From the NCBI RefSeq assembly GCF_900143075.1, contig NZ_FRCY01000003.1, positions 186,001 to 250,000 of the forward strand: 64,000 bases of DNA, in the 5' to 3' direction. Shown here piece after piece: positions 54,154 to 61,754 of this stretch. The notes under the pieces were generated by a model. The model was given only the letters and a program-made list of their open reading frames with translations. It was not told where the DNA came from and did no database searches. Each line of letters starts with the position of its first letter. Positions within the stretch are counted from its first letter, which is position 1. The stretch comes from Cyclobacterium lianum (GTDB lineage Bacteria > Bacteroidota > Bacteroidia > Cytophagales > Cyclobacteriaceae). The position numbers were made by a program, and so were the translations under genes.

Positions 54154-55197
54154 TTATTTTAACGGAATCATCACCACATAGCTGTCGGCAGTCACAAATA
54201 ATACATCTCCCTGCGCATTCAAAGCCACATTTGACGTCAATTCTCCCAATTTCAATCTCCCCAAATACTTGCCCGAAGGACCAAAAACCCAGACTCCACC
54301 CGGACCTGTAGCAAAGACCACGCCATCACCCCTTACCTTCAACCCATCAGGCAAACCAGGCTCTCCCGTTACCAATTTGCTGGCATCCTGAAAAATACGG
54401 CCTGTTGCAGGCTTTCCGTCCTCATCAAGTTGATAAATGTACCAATGTGGCTTATTGGGATCAGAATTGGCGATGATCAACTCCTTTTCACCCGGTAAGA
54501 ACGCAATGCCGTTGGGTCTGCTGATGCTGTCCAGAAGCAATTCCAGCCTGCCATCCCGGCCAAACCGATATACCCCCTGAAAGGGGATTGCTTTGGCAGG
54601 ATCATCCATATTTCCTTCCAGACCATACGGTGGATCCGTGAAATAGAGATTGCCCTGCCGGTCATAAACTGCATCATTCGGGCTATTGAAGGGGTTGGAT
54701 TCATAAGCACCGACGATGGTCTCAAAATCCGGTGCAGGATCGGATATGGGAGCAAGCATCCGGGCCATACGTCTGTCACCATGCTGGCAGAGAACAAGCT
54801 TGCCGGCAGGATCCAACAGCAGTCCGTTAGAACCCAATTCCCCTCCCCTGCTTTCTGAGCCGGTATATCCGGCCGGATCCAGATAAACGCCGATACCCTC
54901 TCCTTCCCTCCAGGAATGAACCTTGTTGGCGGGAATTTCAGAAAACAAAAGCATTTTTTCCTCCTCCAGCCACAGTGGCCCTTCTGTCCATGCGAAATCT
55001 CTGCCGACAATTCTGGCTTTTGCCTCTGGAGAAATTATGTCTTTCAGGGCTTCATCAGCCATGTCAATGGTCAGCGGGAGAACATTTTCCTGGTTATCAG
55101 CGGCAGCGCCTTCGCCCCCAGCAGACAGGTCCTTCCTTTCGGAGGAACAGGCCAGCATGAGCAAAATGATTAGAAAAGATGAAAGGGTCTTTCTCAT
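54154..55197 (-). CDS. SMP-30/gluconolactonase family lipoprotein
   Basis: A 347-residue propeller lactonase with a lipoprotein signal (L-M-L-A-C, Cys17), so it acts on the cell envelope, unlike the cytosolic relative at 47683. Metal ligands expected for the family are visible: Glu in W-T-E-G-P-L-W, Asn in N-S-P-N-D-A-V-Y, Asn in S-R-P-N-G-I-A-F and Asp in G-L-P-D-G-L. It starts three bases after the stop of the aldose epimerase gene and is the third gene of a coupled set GH2, galM-like, SMP-30. A plausible order is release of a sugar by GH2, anomer exchange by the epimerase, oxidation elsewhere, and lactone hydrolysis here. Confidence 0.87.
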   Translation of the reverse strand: MRKTLSSFLIILLMLACSSERKDLSAGGEGAAADNQENVLPLTIDMADEALKDIISPEAKARIVGRDFAWTEGPLWLEEEKMLLFSEIPANKVHSWREGEGIGVYLDPAGYTGSESRGGELGSNGLLLDPAGKLVLCQHGDRRMARMLAPISDPAPDFETIVGAYESNPFNSPNDAVYDRQGNLYFTDPPYGLEGNMDDPAKAIPFQGVYRFGRDGRLELLLDSISRPNGIAFLPGEKELIIANSDPNKPHWYIYQLDEDGKPATGRIFQDASKLVTGEPGLPDGLKVRGDGVVFATGPGGVWVFGPSGKYLGRLKLGELTSNVALNAQGDVLFVTADSYVVMIPLK

Positions 55198-55200
55198 CAG

Positions 55201-56367
55201 CTAGTCCATTACTGAAAATTTGTACACGCATTCATGTGTATAGGTCTCTTCCGGCCTCAAGGTTACTGAGGGAAACTGAGTTTGATTCGGGGAATCAGGA
55301 AAATGCTGAGTTTCCAGGCAAATTGCTCCCCTTTTTCCGTAGGTCTTGTCTCCTTTGGAAGCAGAGGTACCATCCATAAAATTGCCGGTATACACCTGAA
55401 CCCCAGGCTGGTCCGTATACACCTCCATTTTTCTTCCATTTTCCGGTACCCAGACCGTCGCTGCCAATAAGGTATCATCACTTCCTTCTTCTCTGTTGAT
55501 CACCCAGTTGTGGTCATATCCTCCGGCAATCTGCAATTGCGGATAATCGGAATCTATCCTTTCCCCAATAAGATGCGGGCTGGTAAAATCCATAGGCGTC
55601 CCTTTAACGGGCCGCAACTCTCCCAGGGGGATCAATACCTCATTGACCGGAGTAAACCTGTCTGCCTCCAATTTCAACATGTGGTTTTTGACGTCTCCTT
55701 CTCCATGCCCATTCAGGTTAAAAAAAGAGTGATGGGTCAGGTTTGCGATTGTAGGCTTATCGGTCCTCGCCTCATAAGTGATTTTAAATTCATTGTCATC
55801 TGTCAGGAAGTAATTCATATGAACTGTAAGCTCTCCCGGGAAGCCGCCATGACCATCTTCCGATACGTACTTCATGGCTAATTTCTGGTCTGTGGCCTCG
55901 ATTACTTCCCAGACGACGATGTGGTATCCGCCCGGCCAACCGTGCAGGTTGTTAGGACCATTATTAGCTTCGAGTGCATAGGTTTGCCCGTCCAGGGTAA
56001 ATTGCGCATCCGCAATGCGGTTTCCATAGCGGCCTATGGGGGCGCCGTAATAGGATCCGGGATTGTTGATATAGTCTTCCAGATTGTCATAGCCCAGTAC
56101 CACATCTTCAAAATTGCCCTCCTTATCAGGAGCGAAAAGCTCCACTACCCGGGCCCCAAAATTGGTGACAGTCATTTCCATACCATTCGCATTGGTGAGC
56201 CGGTAAAGTTTTACTGGCTTGCCGTCTATGGTTTTTTCAAAATTTGATTCGTCCATTGCTGTTAAAGATTGAGGTTCCTGTTTTTCATTAGCTTCCTGTG
56301 TTTCTCCCGGCCCACAGCCCAGGGTCAATACGGAGAGGAGAGAAGCGCATATTATAATTGACTTCAT
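55201..56367 (-). CDS. Aldose 1-epimerase (galactose mutarotase), lipoprotein
   Basis: A 388-residue GalM-family beta-sandwich enzyme carrying a lipoprotein signal (L-T-L-G-C, Cys18), so it is probably attached to the envelope rather than cytosolic. Catalytic residues are visible: His in T-H-H-S-F-F-N-L, the G-Y-D-H-N-W motif, and Glu in C-L-E-T-Q-H-F-P-D-S-P-N, all typical of GalM. It converts beta to alpha anomers of hexoses such as galactose or glucose. The start ATG at 56365-56367 overlaps the GH2 stop by four bases (ATGA), a sign of translational coupling, and the SMP-30 lipoprotein gene starts three bases after its stop. The enzyme would act on sugars released by the GH2. Confidence 0.93.
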   Translation of the reverse strand: MKSIIICASLLSVLTLGCGPGETQEANEKQEPQSLTAMDESNFEKTIDGKPVKLYRLTNANGMEMTVTNFGARVVELFAPDKEGNFEDVVLGYDNLEDYINNPGSYYGAPIGRYGNRIADAQFTLDGQTYALEANNGPNNLHGWPGGYHIVVWEVIEATDQKLAMKYVSEDGHGGFPGELTVHMNYFLTDDNEFKITYEARTDKPTIANLTHHSFFNLNGHGEGDVKNHMLKLEADRFTPVNEVLIPLGELRPVKGTPMDFTSPHLIGERIDSDYPQLQIAGGYDHNWVINREEGSDDTLLAATVWVPENGRKMEVYTDQPGVQVYTGNFMDGTSASKGDKTYGKRGAICLETQHFPDSPNQTQFPSVTLRPEETYTHECVYKFSVMD

Positions 56368-58208
56368 TTCATAGGGATTTTGATGGAATATAATTCAGAA
56401 TGTTTATTCTTTAAAAAAGACGGTTCAAATTTGACCACCTCTCTATCATAAGTCATCAGTCCATTGACCTCTACCTCCACATCTGTGGTCTGGGTATAGA
56501 TGGCGGAAGACAAACCTTTTGGAATCAGCGGTTTTAAATCACGGATCAATTGACTGTATCTATCCTGAAGCTCGGATTCATTTTTGAAGCTCTGGTAGCC
56601 CCAATTGTCCTTTTCCTGCCAGGTATGTCCTTCTACCGGTAATCCAAGGCCTCCGTATTCACCCAATACGATTACCTGATCTCCGCCCCAGACGGCCGGA
56701 TCTGGCATGACTGGGTCAGGATAATTGTGCATGTCCATGATATGCCCTTTTTTGGTATAGTTTCCACCGCTGGCACCATTGACTAGCCTGGAGGGATCAT
56801 GATCCACGGTCCATTGTACGATTTCATCTGTATCAAATTGTCCCCAGGCTTCATTGAACGGTACCCATACCACAATGGAGGGAAAGTTATGGTTGGCGTC
56901 CATAATTGCCTTCCATTCCTTTCTGAAGATGGCTTCTGACTCGGGTGTTCTTTCCTTCTCAGTACCTTTCCCGACCACTCCTGGTCTGGATTCCCAGCGA
57001 TTGCCCATATCTCCACTCGGCATATCCTGCCAGACTAACATTCCCATCCGGTCACAATGGTAATACCACCTGGCGGGTTCAACCTTGACATGTTTCCGAA
57101 TCATATTGAACCCCATATCTCTGGTTTTCTGAATATCAAACAGCAAGGCAGCATCAGTGGGGGCAGTATAAAGTCCGTCGGGCCACCAACCCTGATCCAG
57201 GGGACCATATTGAAACAAGAACTCATTGTTTAATAGCATGCGCTGAATACCGTTTGCATCCGGAGCCATGCTAATTTTCCGTAATGCCGTGTAGCCGGTT
57301 ACCTGATCGATTTCTTTTCTACCTTCATTCAGGGTAACTTCTATGTCATATAGAAATGGATCTTCGGGATGCCAGACCCGGGGATTTGTAAGGGTAAAAA
57401 CTGCATTTTCCTGATTTTTTACCGTTTTCTCGGCTACTACCTCTCCGTCGGCCAATAACTTTACCCGGACATTTTGACCCTCCCCGTAATGCGCAACTTC
57501 CGGTATCACCCTAATCTGCTTATTGTCCCAATCAGGTATGTTTTTAATATCTGCGATGTACGCTTCCGGTACCGGTTCCAGCCAAACGGTCTGCCAGATA
57601 CCGGTGACTGGCGTGTACCATATGCCCCTGGGGTCATTGACCTGCTTCCCCCTGGGCTGTGGGCCATCATCTGTCGGATCCCATACCCGGATAGCGATGG
57701 ATTGCGTCTTCCCAGACTGCAGGGCCTCCTGTATTTCAAAATAGAAGGGATCATAACCACCCTGATGCTGACCGACAGACTGTCCGTTGACAAAAACCTC
57801 TGCTTCCCAATCCACCGCTCCGAAATGAAGCAGTACTTTTCCTCTTCTCGACGACCTTGGAATTTCGATTTCTTTGAAATACCAGAGTTCCCGGTCTTTG
57901 CCCGACATTTTACCCACACCAGACAAGGCCGACTCTATCGCAAAGGGGACGAGAATCTGTCCATCGAAATTGTCTGGCATGGGGCTGTCCTTCCCGACGA
58001 GCGCATAATCCCACAGGCCATTTAAATTTTGCCATTGCTCTCTTTTCATCTGCGGCCGGGGATATTCGGGTAGCGGGTTCTGGGGGTCAACCTCCGCCGC
58101 CCAGGGAGTTAGAATTTTGTCTTTTACAGGTTCCCACCGGCTTTGCTGGCCGAAAGCCGGTGAAATCAGAAGGCTGGATAAAATCCAAATGGATAGCAGG
58201 TTTTTCAT
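56364..58208 (-). CDS. Glycoside hydrolase family 2 protein (secreted)
   Basis: A 614-residue secreted enzyme. The ATG at 58206-58208 opens a signal peptide (M-K-N-L-L-S-I-W, cleavage near P-A-F-G); a start 15 codons upstream is less likely. Domains are a sugar-binding jelly roll (about 45-230), an immunoglobulin-like sandwich (about 230-330) and a TIM barrel (about 330-600). The acid/base Glu is in P-F-N-E-A-W-G near residue 451 and the nucleophile is likely the Glu of L-G-E-Y-G-G-L-G near residue 516. GH2 members cleave beta-linked galactose, glucuronic acid or mannose; the subfamily cannot be named by eye. It is shorter than LacZ, resembling the compact secreted Bacteroidota forms. It leads a coupled operon with the epimerase and SMP-30 lipoprotein. 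Confidence 0.9.
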   Translation of the reverse strand: MKNLLSIWILSSLLISPAFGQQSRWEPVKDKILTPWAAEVDPQNPLPEYPRPQMKREQWQNLNGLWDYALVGKDSPMPDNFDGQILVPFAIESALSGVGKMSGKDRELWYFKEIEIPRSSRRGKVLLHFGAVDWEAEVFVNGQSVGQHQGGYDPFYFEIQEALQSGKTQSIAIRVWDPTDDGPQPRGKQVNDPRGIWYTPVTGIWQTVWLEPVPEAYIADIKNIPDWDNKQIRVIPEVAHYGEGQNVRVKLLADGEVVAEKTVKNQENAVFTLTNPRVWHPEDPFLYDIEVTLNEGRKEIDQVTGYTALRKISMAPDANGIQRMLLNNEFLFQYGPLDQGWWPDGLYTAPTDAALLFDIQKTRDMGFNMIRKHVKVEPARWYYHCDRMGMLVWQDMPSGDMGNRWESRPGVVGKGTEKERTPESEAIFRKEWKAIMDANHNFPSIVVWVPFNEAWGQFDTDEIVQWTVDHDPSRLVNGASGGNYTKKGHIMDMHNYPDPVMPDPAVWGGDQVIVLGEYGGLGLPVEGHTWQEKDNWGYQSFKNESELQDRYSQLIRDLKPLIPKGLSSAIYTQTTDVEVEVNGLMTYDREVVKFEPSFLKNKHSELYSIKIPMK

Positions 58209-58580
58209 GGGTTTAAATTTTTTTCCGGGGAGCTGACGATTGATAAAAATCAAAACGTTTTTGATCCGACAACTAAGCCCTGGCGATTCGTTTGCTATTT
58301 GTTCTATTTATCTATTTGATTTTGTTTCATACATTTTAACCGTAACCTGCCCTACAATACCTATCGGCCGGCCTATAAGCCGGTGTGGCCTTGTACCCAG
58401 GTCCGATTTCATGATATTTTTTTTCAAATGTTTCAATCGCAAAGCTGAAAACATTTTTCGAAAAACGAAATCAAGCGAAAATATTAAAAATAACCCAGAA
58501 AAGTCTCGAAGACTGCCTAAAAATCCATAATTTAATGCGAATTATCGCCAGACTCCTTTTGACATTAGCCTCTGCTTCAA
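58209..58580. other. 372-base divergent intergenic region, no gene seen
   Basis: It separates GH2 from the second heme-protein gene and should contain both promoters. A small GC-rich inverted repeat, CCGGC (58368-58372) and GCCGG (58379-58383), lies in its middle and could be an operator or a leader structure. A 96-codon plus-strand frame (58240-58530) has no protein-like features. No good TAnnTTTG box was found. Confidence 0.4.
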
Positions 58581-61500
58581 ATGATTATCTTTCTATCCGT
58601 TTATGGTCGATGTAAAATGTTTTTAGCGCTTGCATTGCTGGCAACATTATCATTTCTCAATACCTCATGCCAGGAAAAAAAAATTGAACATCCCCTGGCA
58701 GCCAATGAAGATGTGGCCCGATACATGGAAAACTTCGAAGGGAGAGGTGACCTCACGGATACAGGGTCTGCGCCGACTGCTCCCCGGGATGCGGTCGCTG
58801 AATTTCAATTGCCTGATGATTTGGAAATTGAATTGGTTTTGGGTGAACCCAGTATTGTCCAACCGATACACATGAGTTTTGATCAGAGGGGAAGGCTCTG
58901 GGTGGTACAATATCAGCAATACCCCTATCCTGAAGGCTTGAAAATCACCAGTATGGACAACCACACCAGGGTAACCTTTGATAAGCAACCGGAAGCTCCT
59001 CCCGCAGGGGCACGAGGTGCGGATAAAATCTCCGTGTTTGAAGACACAAATGGAGATGGGCATTTTGATAAATCTTTTGACGCCATCACTGGGTTAAATA
59101 TTACTACCTCGGTAGCCCTGGGAAGGGATAGAATATGGGTACTGAATCCCCCGTACCTTCTGGCGTTTCCAGATAGCAACGGAGATGGCCTGCCGGAGGC
59201 AGATCCAGAAGTACACCTGGAAGGATTTGGGATGGAAGATACGCACGCTGTCGCCAATAGCCTGCATTGGGGCCCTGATGGCTGGCTTTACGGGGTGCAG
59301 GGCAGTACCACCACCTCAACAATCAGAGCAAAAAACAGCAGGCCAGTGGCTTTCCAGGGGCAGGCCATCTGGAGGTATCATCCAGAGAAACAAACTTTCG
59401 AGCTCTTTGCTGAGGGAGGAGGAAACAATCCATTTTACCTGGAGTTTGACCGCAAAGGGAGAATTTTTTCCGGATCCAATGGATACGGGCGTGGACCGTA
59501 CTACAAGCAGGGGGCCTATTATGTCAAAAGCTGGGGCAAACACGGCGCACTAACTAATCCCTATGCTTTCGGCCATTTGCCCAACATGAGCCTTACCGGG
59601 GAAAATAAAAGGTTTACTCATGCTGTCATGATGTATGAAGCAGATCTCCTTCCGCCAAAATACCGTGGCATGATGATGGCACTCAACCCCCTGCACCACT
59701 ACATACAATTGACAGAATTAGAGGCGAGCGGATCCTCATTTGAAAATACCGATACGGATCTGCTTCTGGAAACAGGGGATAGGTGGTTCAGGCCTGTAGA
59801 CATCAAGACTGGCCCGGACGGCGCGGTATACATTGCGGATTGGTATGACAGCAGACTATCTCATGTAGATCCCCGGGACACCTGGCACAAAAGTAGCGGC
59901 CGGATATACCGGATAAAACCAAAAGGACAACCTACTCAGTCCGATTCATTTGACCTGACTAACGCCAACTTCTCCGAGCTGGCAACCTGGCTGCAACATC
60001 CTAACAAATGGTACCGCCAGCAGGCACTGAGACAGTTTGCTGACCGACGTAGCCCAGGTGCACTTCCAGAATTGTACGCGCTTTTTGAATCGGAAAATGC
60101 TCAGCATGCACTGGAGGCTTTGTGGGCCATACATCTTTCTGGAGGTTTTGAGGGCGATTTTGTAGAAAAAGCCCTGCAGCACGCGGACCCCTTTGTACAG
60201 CTTTGGAGCATCAGGCTACTGGGAGATCGTGGTTCCATTCCCACTGAGATCTTCCCCATTTTTATGGAAGTGGTGGCCGAGAGTTTCTTTCCGGAAATGA
60301 TCAGTCAAATCGCTTCTACTGCAAAGAGACTTCCTGCTGATCAGGCATTGCCGGTTCTCGACGGGCTCCTGCAACTTGACCTGGATCCTGATGACCCGGA
60401 CATTGGACTATTGATCTGGTGGGCTCTGGAATCCAAAGTAGATAAGAATCTTCCTGAGGTATTGGCTTGGTGGGATAAGCCTGCAACCTGGCAAAACCCA
60501 GTGAGCAGGAAGTATCTTGCGGCCCGCATGATGAAGCGACTGGTTATGGATGCCCGGTATGACGCCGCCTGGGAAGTGCTGAAAAAATCTCCCGGAAGAT
60601 CCTTTGACGAGCTCCTTGTAAACGGTTTTTACGAAGGTATGGCTGGCAGGGATTTAACAGATATTCCAAAAAAGCTTTTGGCGGAAATCTCGCTAAAAGA
60701 AGAGTTATCAGAACCTCTGATTATGGAAATGCGGGCGGGAGATTTGACACGTCTGCCAGATGCACTGAATTGGCTCAGGGATGAAAACCAACCGTTAAAA
60801 AAACGGATGGAGCTTGTAGCGATACTTGGAGAAATGAGACCGGCAAATGCTCCGCCGGTGTTGTTTGAATTGATCAGGTCAGGAAACAGTCCGGGCGCTT
60901 TGAAACAGGCTGCAATTCACGAGCTAAAAAAGTTTGACGATCCCAATATAGGAAAAACTATGGCATCCATATATCCAGCCATCCGGGCAGATGACTATGT
61001 ACGTGAGGCCGCTATCCGTTTATTTTCCAGCCGTTCCATCTGGGCCGAAGCATTTTTCCATGAAATTACGGATACAAGGGTGATCCATAAAACAGATGTC
61101 CCAAATCATCTCATTTCAAATTTTTATGCGCTGCAATCCGACAGCATCACAGATCAAATGATAAAAATCTGGCCGGAAAGTGCGCCGTTGGAGCCCACTG
61201 AAATAAACGAAAGGATCAACCATTGGAAAGAAGTTGTTGCTAAAGGCAGCGGAAATGCCCTGGCGGGTAAAGGGATATTTGTTTCTTCCTGCGGTGCCTG
61301 TCATAGAATGGGGGCGACAGGTGGCGAAGTCGGACCAGATCTGACTGGCTACGAGCGTACAAATCTGGATTATTGGTTGCTGCATACCATCGATCCGAAC
61401 GCAGCTATAAGAGAAGGCTACGAAACCATGGAAATCACATTGCTGGATGGGAGAAAAATTACCGGGAAATTGCTGCACGATGAAGCGGGAGTCAAATACA

Positions 61501-61655
61501 TTGTGCCTCCCATGGGCGGAAAGGGTGAGCATGTGCCTGATGATGACATACGAGATATTCAGGTAAGCAAAAAGTCTACCATGCCGGAAAGAATTTTTGA
61601 CAAGCTCAGCGAAAAAGATGTCAGGGATTTGCTGGCGTTTATCTTAAATTCATAA
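58581..61655 (+). CDS. PVC-type heme-binding lipoprotein: propeller, HEAT repeats, cytochrome c domain
   Basis: A 1,024-residue relative of the protein at 36786, but with a lipoprotein-type signal (L-N-T-S-C, Cys30) instead of a plain membrane anchor. I keep the ATG at 58581 because it supplies Arg and Lys before the hydrophobic core; ATG 58617 is an alternative. The propeller (about 75-470) includes calcium-like D-T-N-G-D-G and D-S-N-G-D-G motifs and ends with G-P-D-G-A-V-Y-I-A-D-W-Y. HEAT-like helices cover about 480-870. Heme c binds at C-G-A-C-H near residue 904, followed by G-P-D-L-T-G. The C-terminal domain has A-I-R-E-G-Y-E, typical of this family. It probably acts in periplasmic electron transfer from a sugar or alcohol substrate. 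It is divergent from the GH2 operon. Confidence 0.88.
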   Translation: MIIFLSVYGRCKMFLALALLATLSFLNTSCQEKKIEHPLAANEDVARYMENFEGRGDLTDTGSAPTAPRDAVAEFQLPDDLEIELVLGEPSIVQPIHMSFDQRGRLWVVQYQQYPYPEGLKITSMDNHTRVTFDKQPEAPPAGARGADKISVFEDTNGDGHFDKSFDAITGLNITTSVALGRDRIWVLNPPYLLAFPDSNGDGLPEADPEVHLEGFGMEDTHAVANSLHWGPDGWLYGVQGSTTTSTIRAKNSRPVAFQGQAIWRYHPEKQTFELFAEGGGNNPFYLEFDRKGRIFSGSNGYGRGPYYKQGAYYVKSWGKHGALTNPYAFGHLPNMSLTGENKRFTHAVMMYEADLLPPKYRGMMMALNPLHHYIQLTELEASGSSFENTDTDLLLETGDRWFRPVDIKTGPDGAVYIADWYDSRLSHVDPRDTWHKSSGRIYRIKPKGQPTQSDSFDLTNANFSELATWLQHPNKWYRQQALRQFADRRSPGALPELYALFESENAQHALEALWAIHLSGGFEGDFVEKALQHADPFVQLWSIRLLGDRGSIPTEIFPIFMEVVAESFFPEMISQIASTAKRLPADQALPVLDGLLQLDLDPDDPDIGLLIWWALESKVDKNLPEVLAWWDKPATWQNPVSRKYLAARMMKRLVMDARYDAAWEVLKKSPGRSFDELLVNGFYEGMAGRDLTDIPKKLLAEISLKEELSEPLIMEMRAGDLTRLPDALNWLRDENQPLKKRMELVAILGEMRPANAPPVLFELIRSGNSPGALKQAAIHELKKFDDPNIGKTMASIYPAIRADDYVREAAIRLFSSRSIWAEAFFHEITDTRVIHKTDVPNHLISNFYALQSDSITDQMIKIWPESAPLEPTEINERINHWKEVVAKGSGNALAGKGIFVSSCGACHRMGATGGEVGPDLTGYERTNLDYWLLHTIDPNAAIREGYETMEITLLDGRKITGKLLHDEAGVKYIVPPMGGKGEHVPDDDIRDIQVSKKSTMPERIFDKLSEKDVRDLLAFILNS

Positions 61656-61754
61656 AATAAGGCTCAGACAAAATCAATTTTATTAAATCTATTGCTTAAT
61701 TTTATTGCGATAAAATGAAATCTATTCATATTTTTGTATTTCACATAATTAAAA

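Noticed and set aside
58240-58530. A 96-codon plus-strand frame before the second heme-protein gene
   Set aside because: Low-complexity Lys/Asn/Phe-rich translation of AT-rich divergent promoter sequence.
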